Both the position numbers and the translations under genes were made by a program. Source: Ascaphus truei (taxonomy: Eukaryota > Chordata > Amphibia > Anura > Ascaphidae). From it: a stretch of 64,000 bases of DNA. The DNA is taken from positions 22,103-86,102 of the forward strand of contig WSYH01002473.1 in NCBI GenBank assembly GCA_036426205.1, read 5' to 3'. Within the stretch, counting starts at the first letter, position 1. Every line of letters begins with the position of its first letter. Under the pieces are notes generated by a model, which had not been told where the DNA came from, did not search any database, and was given only the letters and a program-made list of their open reading frames with translations. Below, in pieces: positions 22,300 to 33,526 of this stretch.

Positions 22300-22800
22300 A
22301 GGGTTGGGGGGGCGTGCGGGTTGGGTGGGTGTGGGTGAGCTATGTGGCAGTATAAAAGCTAGCTCCACTTCAAGAGGTTAGAGTACCCACGCAGGCGCAA
22401 TGATGCGATTACGCTCCCAGGGACAGGACTATTAAAACACAATACTCATTTAGAGGAAATGTAATGACTCTGTTGGAGAGGGGGGGGTTGGTTGAACAAT
22501 CATAGCCAGTAAAGAAGCTTAGCTCCCATCTCAAGGAGGGCTTAGAGTGACAACGCAGGGCAGTGAGGGATGGACGCTCGGCCAGGGAGGAATTTAAAAA
22601 CACATAGGACTAACTTCAGAAAATGAATGACTCTGTGGAGAGGGGGGGGGGGTTGGGTGACTCATGCGCAGTAAGCATCTAGCTCCCATCTCAAGCTTAG
22701 TAAACGCAGGCGCAGTGAGGCGATTGACGCTCGGCCAGTGGACGGATTAAAAAACGAAATACTTACTTCGGAAAATGAATGACTCGGTGGAGGTGTCTGT
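22300..22800 (-). repeat. 155-bp minisatellite, arm A
   Basis: About three imperfect tandem units, reverse complement of the array at 37,245-37,715. Each unit has a G-run (7-9 G), the start of ATGACTCTGTGGAGAGG and a GATTGACGCTCGGCCAG-like segment. Confidence 0.65.
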
Positions 22801-22899
22801 CGAAAGAGTTTGTTGTGCATGGGGGAGGGATAGGATTAGTTGTGCAGCAGTTCAAAGAAATTACATACTGTAGAGTCAGTAATTTCAAAAGGCAGTTCA

Positions 22900-23115
22900 T
22901 CATATAAATTTGATAATAAACCCCCAAATACAAACCCCAAATACAGTACATAAAAAGCAAGTCACTTATCTCCATGGTGCCTCAGGCACCAAAACATACA
23001 GTAGATTGTGAGCTCCACGGGACGGGAGGGACCTGTGCCTGCAAAATGTCTCTGGAAGCGCTACTATACTGAACTAACAGCGCTATACAAAACATGCTAT
23101 TATTATTAGTATAAT
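22900..23115 (-). repeat. Interspersed repeat with GCGCTATACAAAACATGC end
   Basis: Same repeat as 36,900-37,080 and about 53,455-53,600. It carries a stretch of the type CCGTGGAGCTCACAATCTAC seen widely dispersed in amphibian DNA. The class is not assigned. Confidence 0.4.
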
Positions 23116-23529
23116 TCAAGGTGAGCTTGTGCAAATCAAATTCGAGAAGGGATTTTCCAAAATGTTGTCTTAAGACAGTAAGATGGTTTTTGCAGGCTGT
23201 GGAGAATAAAATAAAAAAATTACAATAAAAACTATTTTTTTCACTCACTCAAGTGGTGGCGAAGTTACAAAGGCGCCTGCACATAATTCTGCTGTCAAGC
23301 AGGAATGTGATTGAAACCAGACACACGTTCAAGGAATGGTGTGGGAAGATGTCCTGCATTGCATAGAAGATAAGAAGTTGAAATACCCTGCAGTGCAGTT
23401 AATTATCCCAAGCGGGAGAGCGCTGTATATAGCCGAAAGGTGACACTGTTACAGTACAGTACACGCCTATGCATTTCAACAATTTTCACTTTCATCCTGC
23501 CTTGTGACTGCCCCGCATTCTCCACCAAT

Positions 23530-24033
23530 TGTGACGTCTCAGTCCCAGCGTCGGATCTTTGTACAGATCAAGGCAGGAACACTGTACTTTCTAAGCAGGG
23601 TTTATTTACAGGGTACAAAGCAGGTACAGGGTTAACTCAAACACAAACAGAAACAAAAGAACCTAACTCCTTCCAGGAGTACTGACTAATACTGCTTAGT
23701 CCCTAACTAATTGTGGGATACCAACTCTTTCCCCACTTTACCCAGTGACCTGCTTGCAGGTCCCCTTCAGTCTCTCACAGGGCTCTCTGTGTGTTCCCCT
23801 CCAGATCAGTAATACGCAGCGTCTCTCACCCTCTCTGTAATAACTCTCAACAGTGTGTGTCTGGCATCATGGGGGGGGGGGAATCTCTGTATCACCTTCC
23901 TGACTATACAGGCTAGGCTAATTACTCATTAACTCACAGCTGAACAGACTTTCCGAATGATTAACTCTTATGACAGCTGTAAAGTCCCACAACTGCCCCC
24001 TTCTAGCCCTTAGAGGGCAGTGACGGCACCACA
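23530..24033 (-). repeat. LTR C, arm A
   Basis: 504 bp, reverse complement of the LTR at 35,969-36,483: minus-strand start TGTGGTGCCGTCACTG at 24,033, end GACGTCACA at 23,530. The primer-type sequence TGGTGGAGAATGCGGG follows at once. It lies between an AT microsatellite and intronic DNA. No matching second LTR or internal pol is present. Confidence 0.65.
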
Positions 24034-24049
24034 TATATATATATATATA

Positions 24050-24195
24050 CAGTGGTCGACAAATAACCAAAAATCTACTCGCCCAACAAAAAAATCTACT
24101 CGCCACCTGTACCAAACTGTGATGCCTGGGCCAATAGGCTCGCCACGCTGTTAATCCACTCCCGGGCGTGCAAATGTTTGGTTGGTCGAACACTG
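24050..24195 (-). mobile_element. TA-flanked MITE, arm A
   Basis: 146 bp beginning CAGTGGTCGACAAA and ending with the inverted form TCGAACACTG, inside a (TA)n microsatellite. Short terminal inverted repeats (CAGTGnTCGAC) with TA on both sides suggest a non-autonomous Tc1/mariner-like transposon. There is no coding capacity. Copies are at 35,796-35,951 and 52,357-52,507. Confidence 0.5.
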
Positions 24196-24562
24196 TATAT
24201 ATATATATATATGCAAGTCACCTCGCCAAGCACCGCCCGCTCAACGATCTCAGCGCCAGCGGGACTCAGCCTAAGGATTGCAAATGGAATGTTACATTTT
24301 CGCTTTAGCATGGTTAATTAATTTAGGAAAGCCGATTGTTCATTGTTTAAAAAGGGTTGTTTTTTTTGGGCTGCTATGTGGCATACACGTTTAATTATCC
24401 ATTGTTCTTAATTGCAACTGCAGTTATTTAGCATACACTAAAGGGAATATAAATGTGTCTGCACTATTGACTGAATCGCAACTTGTCCAAAAAATGTGTA
24501 TCTCCACAAAAATACGAAACTTGTTACCGAATGACCAGTTGGTAATCTCCCTCGGTAACCAG

Positions 24563-26423
24563 GAATTGGGGCGACCAATGGACACACCTCTGAAACAGCA
24601 GAGACGCTTCGGGTTATAACCTTAAGGAACCTGGGTCTTGGAAAACTTGGGCTGGAGTCACGGATATGGGAGGAGGCTCATTGTCTGGTGGAGTCTTGCT
24701 GCTGAGAATGGTTAGTCATATAGAGTCAAAATGTTAGTTCATGGGAGGAAGAAATGGAAAGTGGGATGTTACAATATAACGTCGAAACAACACATATAGT
24801 TTCCTAAGAAGCCCTTTCCGGTTACTTTAAGTTTTTGTGAACCACCACAAAAGGCAAGGATTTTTGGGGGGTTCGTGTTTAGTTGGAAATTTGTGTCAGT
24901 GCATTTCAAAATAGGTTTTCTATGTATTCAAATTACATTTTAGCATAATTTAAAAAGGGTCGGTATATTTTTCAATTAGGATCCGGTCTCAGTTACATTA
25001 TTTTAGCTATACTGTACTCTGAGGTCCCCACTGAATGAGATATCAAAGTAGATGTTAACAATCGGTACAATGTAGGTTGACACTTTCTATTAGCCAACAT
25101 GAGTTCCTCACATATCTTTTGTCCATGAGCTGCAAGAAGACCTCACAATGATTTTATCCAGATATATATACCTAACTCGCTTGTACAGATCTCGGTACAC
25201 AGTAAATGATTGAAGTACTTTGATAAATACTCCATCCCAAGAAGTGGTTTTGTGTACAACCACATCTATAAAGATGAGGTCAAAGGCATCACTGTGCATA
25301 ATCCTACACTTCTACAGCAATCGAAATGGCAGCAATAACTTACGAGTCATTACTATTTGACATGTAACTCTTTCACTCAATACTTTTTTCCTAAGGGTAG
25401 TGGGAGTGATTGCCAGTTGGTTATGATATGCAAAGCACAACCTTCTGCTGTGTCCCAGTGACAAACTGTGTTTAATACCTATAGAAACCATTGACCCCCT
25501 CATACCTCATTAATCCATGCAGTCGCAAATGTAATTTCTGCTGTGGTATTTGGGCATCGTTTCTCTATTGATGACTTTGACCTTCCGAAGTTGTTGCATG
25601 CAACAATACATTCAAGTATTTTTATATCAATGGCTGCTGGTCTCCAGGAGATGTCAAATAGGGGATCACCAAAAAAGGATATATAGCAGCCTGATGGAGG
25701 TAGATGTCCACTAGAGCCCTCCTCGTGTTGGTTGTCAGATCAATCAGACAACAAAAAGAATAAAAACAAACATAGTGTATACAGTATATCATAAACACAA
25801 ATAACACCACTACCAAACACTGAAACTAACATATGTCTGAGACACACAATAGACTGAAAAGTAAAAAACACATTTAATAAATACTTGTTGTTCAATACAA
25901 CTAAAATCACACAATGTGAGAAGTCCCTATATCCTTCGCTAGCTGAAATGACCCGTTACCGGAGCCCACTGGTATCAGGCAGTGGATAATCTGAGAGTAT
26001 CCCCTCTCTTACAAAACCGGTTTGGCTCCTGCCCCGTCTCCTGGGTGTTGGCCTTGTGCAATTATCCCTGCCGGGGAGTGGGTTGATGTAACAGCTGTCC
26101 CCAGGTACGCCAGGGCAGATCATCTTTGTTTGTTTTGTTTAATGCAACAATACATTACTTGAAAACATGATCACCACAACTAATATATATTTACATTTTG
26201 TTGTTGTCTGTTCTAAACTTTTCTCTAGTAACTCCCATATTTTTAATCCACTAGATGTATGATGCTTTCCCTTGGCTGATGCGACATATACCAGGTCCCC
26301 ACCAGGAGCCTTTGTAAAGAGGAATATTTAGATACATTTATAAGAAGGAATCCGATTCATCAGGAAACAGGTCACCGGAGGAGCCTCAAGATGTATTGAT
26401 CACTATCGTGCCCAGATAAAAAA
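24563..26423 (+). pseudogene. CYP2 cytochrome P450 exons 3-5, arm A (indels)
   Basis: Plus-strand counterparts of the CYP2 exons at 33,527-35,419. Exon 3 is 24,563-24,710 (148 nt against 150), preceded by AACCAG and followed by GTTAGT. Exon 4 starts at about 25,485 after CTATAG, lacks its first two G and ends near 25,640. Exon 5 is 26,255-26,423 (169 nt against 177), after CCACTAG and before GTAATA. Each exon carries indels that break the frame, while splice-site sequences are retained. This is either a pseudogenised inverted duplicate or a poorly corrected copy of the same exons; the even spread of indels over introns and repeats favours the second. Confidence 0.75.
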
Positions 26424-26749
26424 GTAATACCTTGTTTATTACTAATTAAACGCACAACTTGAATTTATTAATAATAAACGGGGTACACTCAGCATGTTGC
26501 CCTGTACTGTCTGCTTTTTCAGTCTTTGGGGTCTTTATAATTTTTCTACAGTACATTTTAATTGTGTGTTTAATTCAACAAACGAAACTAAATACATGCA
26601 CATACATTTCTCTTGCAAATAATTGTATCTCACCTATCTTCCAGTATGGATTACCATAGATAATGCACAATATGTATTATATATTTTTATTTACTAATAA
26701 ATATAATGGCTTCCTCAACTAGCTAAAAGGCAAAAAGATCTATCTTGCA

Positions 26750-27190
26750 TTAAACGGGGAATGGTGATGGAAGGAAAAAACATAATTCTCCATCATAAAC
26801 CATTAATAAGACCACGCTTGAAAGGATTACCATTTTGGACATCACCATAGAAATACATTATGGTACTAGAAAGGGGATGGAAAATCTGACTTATAAAGTA
26901 GGCTAGCTAAATTAGATTTGTTTAGTTAGAAAAGAGGCATCTAAGAGGAATATGATAAATATTATAAATTATTCGGGAACAATACAGGGACTTTCAAAAG
27001 AACGATCATCCAAGGCAGTACAAACGACACAGGGTCATCCTTAAGTTTGGAGGAAAGTAATTTCACAAACAGCAAAGAAAAGGGTTTCTTTATATTAAGT
27101 GTAGTTAAAATGTGAATTCATTACCCATGGAGAATGTAAAGGCAGATACACCAATATGTTTCAAAAAAGTTTGGGCATCTTTTTAAAAAG
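26750..27190 (+). pseudogene. CR1/L2-like LINE ORF2 3' end, arm A
   Basis: Plus-strand counterpart of 32,723-33,190, with frameshifts. It shows the ACCATAGA.ATACATTATGG and GAAAATCTGACTTATAAAG parts of the same C-terminal region and ends at the same point. It lies downstream of CYP2 exon 5, in what would be intron. Confidence 0.55.
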
Positions 27191-28211
27191 GAAAGGTAGA
27201 CAGGTATATACCAAATAAGTAAACATGAAGGATGTTGATCCCAGAACAAGGAGGAGAAGCATGGATAGAAAGAGAATGTGTGAGAGGATTTGTAGGGTGT
27301 GTTTTAGTGCAGGGGGTGTGTTTTGTGCAGGGGTATAGCTGTGTAGTGTCAAAGGCGCAGGTAAGAAAGTAGTTCATGTGAACTGAGATGTGGCGAGGAA
27401 GAAGAGATGGAGATATATGAATAGAGTTAGAGACAATGAGACTGGTAGAAAGAAGCACGTATTTTGAAAAGAAGTGAGGGCAAAGCAAAATAAAAAACAG
27501 TAGCGTGGGAATGGCAGCAATAGTTTAGTGCTGAGATTTGCAGTTTGGGATAGATAATGTCCTCCTTTCCAGCGTAGTTCAAACACAGGATTCAGGGCGA
27601 GTAGATGTTGTTGTGTGTCCACTTGTTTCACTCATGTGAAACCCTGTTCAACTCACACACTGCCTGCTACTTTGAAAGCACTTAAATATGGCTGCTTTAA
27701 ATGTATGCTGCATTTTGCCCATGCATTGCACACCCCCAGTGTGTCTCTAGCTATATAGGACTTACAAGTCACCTGACAGAATTAAGTTCAGCCCAACCAG
27801 CTCAATTGGCACATGTGATCACATTTAAAGAAATGGTATTTCTAAACAGGGGCGTTGTCCTAGGTGTACAAGTTGAATTTAGTCAAAGAGACACATCAAG
27901 GGTTATAGGAGACCAAAGAATCAAATTTTGGGTTTTTACCTGGGGAGGAAGAAAAAATATTCTTTAGGGTAAGAGATCATCCAGTAATCCAATATAATAA
28001 TACAATAATCTTCCCTGTTCAATCCACACTGTATGCTACTTAACAATGGCTACTTTAGATATGGGCTGCAAACAAAAAATAACCTTGCGCCAAATAAAGT
28101 CCCCTATGGCAAGTCCTGTCCAAACTCAAGTAGAATAATAACTGAATCCTCCTACACACACCATAAAGATGAAATAAAGGATAAAAAAGACAAAGAGGAG
28201 AGAGGAGTAAG
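27191..28211. other. Intronic/intergenic DNA; no gene
   Basis: Matches 31,700-32,720 in reverse complement. No frame above 101 codons and no recognisable domain. It contains the 60-bp shared repeat at 28,065-28,125. Confidence 0.5.
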
Positions 28212-28471
28212 CTGCTGAGAGATTTCCTGATACAACAGGTCTGATTAGCAAGTATATGAATTGTGAACTGTCTGTCCCCTGCATAGAAAAAGGGGTCACT
28301 GCCTGATTTATACACTGTCTGCTAAAGAGAAACTGTTTTGTTTGTCTGCTGAAGAAAAGCCATTTTTCTTTTGTGCTGATAAAAGCTATTTTTGTTTTGT
28401 GTGCTGTATATCTCAAGGCTAAATAAATAACCTTGTCAAGAAACACGCTTGTGTAGTTGCTGTACCCTGCA
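28212..28471 (+). repeat. Gmr1 5' LTR, R/U5 part
   Basis: Matches the inner 260 bp of the LTR at 5,246-5,700 and ends CCCTGCA at 28,471. Upstream of about 28,212 the U3 of that LTR is not found; instead the CYP2-intron flank begins. The same truncated join occurs near 48,190 and 31,700, so the three flanks descend from one insertion. Confidence 0.7.
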
Positions 28472-28476
28472 ACATA

Positions 28477-28492
28477 TGGTGTCAAGAATTGG
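28477..28492 (+). other. Primer-binding site of Gmr1-type element
   Basis: TGGTGTCAAGAATTGG starts five bases after the LTR end, in the position and with the TGG start expected of a tRNA-primed site. It is conserved at 47,905-47,917 and 63,655-63,669 on the minus strand. The priming tRNA was not identified. Confidence 0.6.
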
Positions 28493-28550
28493 AAGATTTT
28501 GAAAGGCCCATGCAGTTAAAGGGCCATACATACACACAAGAATGAAAAAA

Positions 28551-29560
28551 ATGGAAGAATTTTTTAAAGAGTTTTTGTGCGAGCGACCAAACAGCAGGGA
28601 CAGTTATGCAGGAGCAGCCCGGCTGCAAGCAGAGAGAGATGAAGACTTTTGCAGCACAAACCCAGCCCTAACCACAGCAGGCAGCACGGAGGACGAATGG
28701 CCAAGCTGCTGACCCAATTCCAGGGTCTGCCAGTCCAAATTTGCAAGCAGACCCCCGATACTCCTGAGGAATGGCTCCGAACGAGGATCCAAAGCTTTTT
28801 TACTGACTTTTGAAAGAGTTGCCGAAGCTCAGGGCTGGCACCAGATCGCAGGGCAACGCTTTGGCCCCGCTCCTCATAGAGAAGCCCAGGCCTCATATCA
28901 GGGCCTCCCTACAGACCAGGCAATGGACTACCGACAATGTAAAAGCCGCATACTGGATCGCTTAGGTCTGACCCCAGAGACCTAACGGCACAGTTCCGGA
29001 ACATGAAGTACACCGCTAAGATGAGCCCTCGGGTCCTCGCTCAGCGATATGGACTTTGTGTATGCGCTGGATACAACCCGAGGAGTGCACTAAGGAGGCA
29101 ATTCTTGAGCATGGTTGTTTTGGAACAATTTCTAACAAATAATACCCCCTTCCGCACCCTCGTGGGTAAACCGCCACGCTGCTGAAACCCTAGCTTGGCG
29201 GTCCGACTCGTGGAGACTTCCTTGGGGCTGAGCAGCAGGCGAGTGTCCTGGACCCGACTCCACCGGCACTTGCGGATGCCCAAAAGGGAGGTCGGATCAA
29301 TGGGGACCTGCGGCCCATCACGGAACCGCCAAGTCCAACGGAAGGAGCAGTCGTTCCAGCAAGGACGGGGTCCAAATCTGGTCCCCGCAGAGACCCTCAT
29401 CTCCTCCGGATGTGCGGCTCATGCAAAATGGGAGGAACTTCCGAGGACTCGCCCACAGGACCCAACAATGCCTGTTCTCCAGTAACCGGTCCAGCGGAGC
29501 GCTATCCACAGCCCCCTCCTGCGAGGGAACCCCTCCATGTTCCGCCTGCGGAGAACAGAC
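28551..29560 (+). pseudogene. Gmr1 gag (SCAN-like capsid), frameshifted
   Basis: Plus-strand counterpart of the open gag frame at 63,098-63,595. ATG at 28,551 opens a reading like MEEFFKEFLCE, matching that gene's start, then frames shift repeatedly. The capsid end, matching YRQQFRNMKYTAKM, is readable around 28,980-29,030 but with a stop (CCTAACGG). At about 29,262 it contains the intact target (ACCGG on this strand) into which LTR A has inserted in the 62 kb copy. It continues into the protease. Confidence 0.7.
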
Positions 29561-29770
29561 CACCGTATGTGACTGTCCACTGATGGATTGTTCATTCAGC
29601 AGAACTGTCGCCTCGCTTTACTGGGGAAAATTACAAGCCCTGGCTACTTCCAGCCCTGATTGGGGAAAAACCGTCCAGGCCCTTGTATATTCGGGCTCGG
29701 GAAAACTCTGGTACTCCAGAACTGTTCCCACCGGCCCACACGTATGTTCTTTTGACTCACCATGGGCATA
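29561..29770 (+). pseudogene. Gmr1 protease, active-site aspartate altered
   Basis: In the 119-codon frame 29,412-29,771, KTVQALVYSGSGK stands where retroelement aspartic proteases have (I/L)VDSG. The codon for the catalytic aspartate reads as tyrosine here (TAT, 29,687-29,689). Upstream is CDCPLMDCSFSR, also seen in the 46,577-47,152 frame. The protease releases Gag and Pol proteins. With the aspartate lost, this copy would be inactive, unless the change is a sequencing error. Confidence 0.6.
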
Positions 29771-29771
29771 G

Positions 29772-30380
29772 AATGTATACCACGGCGATGTAAACGCTAT
29801 CCAACGGCCAAAATCTGGCTACAGTGTAAAAGGTCAGGAGGCTTACCTCGAAGTAGGGTCGCTCCTTGGCTCCCTGCCCCTCTTGTGCTCGGCGGGACTG
29901 GCCTTTCTTTGTGACCTAATGGCCCCAGTCTTTCATGAGGAGCCTCCTTCTAGGGCTCAGGAGAACCCTAGCAAACTGTTTCCCCTCTCGGCAAGACCTT
30001 TTTCCAGTAACATCTGGTTCAAAAGACTCGGAAGCAAAGACGCTTGGACAAACAGGACTGGTTGCAGAAATCTGGGTCTCAAGGTGACCATTCTAGTAGT
30101 CAGAGGTCACAAGTGATGGCTGGGATGGCCCAAGGGAGGGGGATATGGGCCCTGAGATTTACCAGACGTTACCGCTCCCGGACTTTCGCCAGAAGCAAAG
30201 GGAAGACCCAGTCCTTGCTAGACAGTATGACAAGGTGGGGAAAATTGATAACAGATTTTAGATGCACAGGGTGATAGTATTCCCCCCATTTTGAGCTATC
30301 AAAGGATATCCTATATAGGGTGAATAGGCAGACACAAACAGGGGAGGTCACCAACAGATATTGGTTCCCAAGCGTTTGTT
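29772..30380 (+). other. Gmr1 protease-to-integrase spacer, degraded
   Basis: Internal pol sequence without a confident domain. Its portion 30,090-30,240 recurs on the minus strand at 31,500-31,658 and 46,075-46,230. Confidence 0.45.
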
Positions 30381-30560
30381 AAATCTGTGTTCTCTCTAGC
30401 CCATACTGTCCCTTGGGTGGTCACCTGGGCAGGGATAAAACATTGGACCGTATTTCATTCCGATTTTATTGGCCAGGGATGCATAGTGATATTGCTAAGC
30501 TATGTGCAGCATGTCCGGAGTGCCAGCTAACTAGTCCAAAAGGACAAAAACCAGCCCCTT
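30381..30560 (+). pseudogene. Gmr1 integrase HHCC zinc finger, plus strand
   Basis: Reads GGHLGRDKTLDRISFRFYW, PGMHSDIAKL and CAACPECQLTSPKG: the spaced histidines and the CxxC of the integrase N-terminal zinc-binding domain. The frame then runs into an inverted piece of the same integrase at about 30,560, so the catalytic core is not attached. Confidence 0.8.
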
Positions 30561-30562
30561 TT

Positions 30563-30870
30563 CAGGGGGAACGCCTCAGGATACCTTGTTGCATAGTCCA
30601 CTATTACAAGGATAAACCTGTGTCCTTTCGCAGAAGGTTCTAGAGGTCCTACCAAGTCTACCCCAATCCTCTCAAAGGGTGCTGACACCAAGCGTAGAGG
30701 AACCAAAGGGGCTGGTTTTTGTCCTTTTGGACTAGTTAGCTGGCACTCCGGACATGCTGCACATAGCTTAGCAATATCACTATGCATCCCTGGCCAATAA
30801 AATCGGGATGAAATACGGTCCCATGTTTTATCCCTGCCCAGGTGACCACCCCAAGGGACAGTATGGGCTA
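30563..30870 (-). pseudogene. Gmr1 integrase fragment, inverted
   Basis: Minus-strand frame 30,527-30,958: HLGRDKTWDRISSRFYW, CAACPECQLTSPKG, then FERIGVDLVGPLEPSAKG and FILVIVDYATRYPEAFPL, i.e. zinc finger plus the first part of the catalytic core, including the D of GVDLVGP and the D of VIVDYATRY. It begins in unrelated sequence at about 30,870 and ends at the foldback join near 30,560. Confidence 0.8.
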
Positions 30871-30872
30871 GA

Positions 30873-31470
30873 GTGAAAGAAAAAAAGAAAAAAACAAATG
30901 GGGTGCTCCACCCAGTGACACTCCATCCAATAGGATAATGAGTAGATAATAACTCCAATGTTGGATCTAAGGAGTGGGTATATATATATGAAATGACTTG
31001 TGAGTCACTATGGAAAAATATATGACATCCAAGTACTCAACTATTAAAGTCAATAATAATGTCTCTTACCCTCTCCTGTATACTCCAAGAAAGGTAGTAG
31101 TGGCGTGCCAGCAATGAAGATTAATCCGAGAACAGCAGCAAACAACAGCAAATGGCGCACAGCCAGGGAGCCAGGTGGAATAAAAATAAATGTCCTTTAT
31201 TTCAGTGCATGACTGGTAACAAGAAAACCCCCATGGGGACAAAAACGCACCTCCTATGCGTTTCGGACCGGTAGGTCCTTTATCAAGGAGTCTGGTATAT
31301 GGAGCAATTAAGTGTCTTATATACCCCTCATCTAATCATCTATAATATCACATACCTGTTAAATCGGGTCGCTCCCTAATGCGCATGCGCGTGACGTCAT
31401 ATCGAGCGCCACCGCTCCAGGTCGATATGACGTCACGCGCACAGGCCTTCGGACAGTTTATATATATGCA
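30873..31470. repeat. Unclassified interspersed repeat with perfect hairpin
   Basis: No coding capacity. It contains a phrase of the type CGTTTCGGACCGGTAGGTCC (about 31,258-31,278), common in dispersed amphibian repeats, and a 19-bp perfect inverted repeat (31,387-31,405 and 31,422-31,440). The family is not assigned. It sits exactly between the two palindrome arms and is single-copy in this window. Confidence 0.45.
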
Positions 31471-31700
31471 GCTACCCTTTTTCTATGCAGGGGACAGACA
31501 TTGTCATACTGTCTAGCAAGGACTGGGTCTTCCCTTTGCTTCTGGCGAAAGTCGGGGAGGTACAGGTCTGGTAAATCTCCAGGGCCCATATCCCCCTCCC
31601 TTTGGCCATCCCCAGCCATCACTTGTGACCTCTGACTACTAGAATGGTCACCTTGGGCTAATCAGACCTTGTATCAGGAAATCTCTCAGCAGCTTACTCC
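31471..31700 (-). repeat. Mosaic Gmr1 LTR with pol spacer inside
   Basis: LTR sequence CTATGCAGGGGACAGACA (about 31,480-31,499) is followed not by the next LTR bases but by 160 bases of Gmr1 protease-integrase spacer (31,500-31,658, minus). Then LTR sequence resumes (CTAATCAGACCTTGTATCAG). The intact order is seen at 5,440-5,500. Confidence 0.6.
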
Positions 31701-32720
31701 TCTCTCCTCTTTGTCCTTTTTTATCCTTTATTCATCTTTATGGTGTGTAGAGGATTATCAGTTATTATTTCTACTTGAGTTTGGACAGGACTTGCCATAT
31801 TGGACTTTTATTTGGCGCAAGGTTTATTTTTTGTTTGCAGCCCATATCTAAAGTAGCATTTGTTAAGTAGCATACAGTGTGGATTTGAACAGGGAAGATT
31901 ATTGTATTATTATATTGGATTACTGGACTGATCTCTTACCCTAACAGACATATTTTTCTTCTCTCCCCAGGTAAAAACCCAAATTTGATTCTTTTGTCTC
32001 CTAATCACCCCTTGATGTGTCTCTTTGACTAAATTCAACTTGTAACACCTAGGACAACCGCCTGTTTAGAAATACCATTTCTTTAAATGTGACTCACATG
32101 TGCCAATTGAGCTGGTTGGGCTGAACTTAATTCTGTCAGGTGACTTGTAAGTCCTATATAGCTAGAGACACACTGGGGGTGTAGCAATGCATGGGCAAAA
32201 TGCAGCATACATTTAAAGCAGCCCATATTTAAAGTAGCATTTTCAAAGTAGCATGCAGTGTGGAGTTGAACAGGGTGTTCAACATGAGTGAAACAAGTGG
32301 ACAACACAACATCTACTCGCCCTGAATCCTGGATTTTGAACTACGCTGGAAAGGAGGACATTATCTATCCCAAACTGCAAATCTCAGCACTAAACTATTG
32401 CTGCCATTCCACGCTACTGTTTTTATTTGCTTTGCCCTCACTTCTTTTCAAAATACGTGCTTCTTTCTACCAGTCTCATTGTCTCTAACTCTATTCATAT
32501 ATCTCCATCTCTTCTTCCTTCGCCACATCTCAGTTCACATGAACTACTTTCTTACCTGCGCCTCTGACACTACACAGCTATACCCCTGCACTAAAACACA
32601 CCCCCTGCACTAAAACACACCCCTACAAATCCTCCTCACACATTCTCTTTCTATCCATGCTTCTCCTCCTTGCTTCTGGGATCAACATCCTTCCCATGTT
32701 TACTTATTTGGTATATACCT
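31701..32720. other. CYP2-locus intronic DNA; no gene
   Basis: Reverse complement of 27,191-28,211 and matching 48,190-49,250. AT-rich and without recognisable coding sequence. Confidence 0.5.
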
Positions 32721-32722
32721 GT

Positions 32723-33190
32723 CTACCTTTCCTTTTTAAAAAGATGCCCAAACTTTTTTTTGAACATATCTGGTGTATCTGCCTTTACATTCTCCATGGG
32801 TAATGAATTCCACATTTTAACTACACTTAATATAAAGAACCCTTTTCTTTGCTGTTTGTGAAATCTACTTTCCTCCAAACTTAAGGATGACCCTGTGTCG
32901 TTTGTACTGCCCTTGGGATGAATCGTTCTTTTGAAAGCTCCTTGTATTGTTCCCGAATACATTTATATATATTTATCATATTCCCTCTTAGATGCCTCTT
33001 TTCTAATCTAAACAAATCTAATTTAGCTAGCCTCACTTTATAAGTCAGATTTTCCATCCCCTTTTCTAGTACCATAATGTATTCTCTATGGTGATGTCCA
33101 AAATGGTACTCCTTTCAAGCTGTGGTCTTATTAATGGTTTATAGATGGGCAGAATTATGTTTTCTTCCCTTCCATCCATTCCCCGTTTAA
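32723..33190 (-). pseudogene. CR1/L2-like LINE ORF2 3' end, arm B
   Basis: Two overlapping minus-strand frames (32,881-33,075 and 32,723-32,962) show the C-terminal tail typical of CR1/L2-clade LINE ORF2 proteins: YKVRLAKLDLFRLEKRHLRG, then MWNSLPMENVKADTPDMFKK. Just upstream (to about 33,190) are broken traces of the preceding RT thumb region. The element is strongly 5'-truncated and frameshifted once, and it lies within a CYP2 intron antisense to nothing recognisable. Copies are in arm A (26,750-27,190) and arm C (49,253-49,690). The clade assignment is approximate. Confidence 0.65.
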
Positions 33191-33526
33191 TGCAAGATAA
33201 GATCTTTTTGCCTTTTCAGCTAGTTGAGGAAGCCATATTATTTATTAGTAAAATAAAATTATCTAATACATATTGTGCATTATCTATGGTAATATCCATA
33301 CTGGAAGATAGGTGAGATACAATTAATTTGCAAGAGAAATGTATGTGCATGTATTTAGTTTGCGTTTGTTGAATTAAAAACACAATTAAAATGTACTGTA
33401 GAAAACATTATAAAGACCCCAAAGACCTGAAAAGCAGACAGTACAGGGCAACATGCTGAGTGACCCCCTTGTATCTTATTAATAAATTCAGTTGTGCGTT
33501 TAATTAGTAATAAACAAGGTATTTAC

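Noticed and set aside
22300..22800. CRISPR-like repeat array
   Set aside because: Units of about 155 bp are contiguous without unique spacers and the context is vertebrate; it is a minisatellite.
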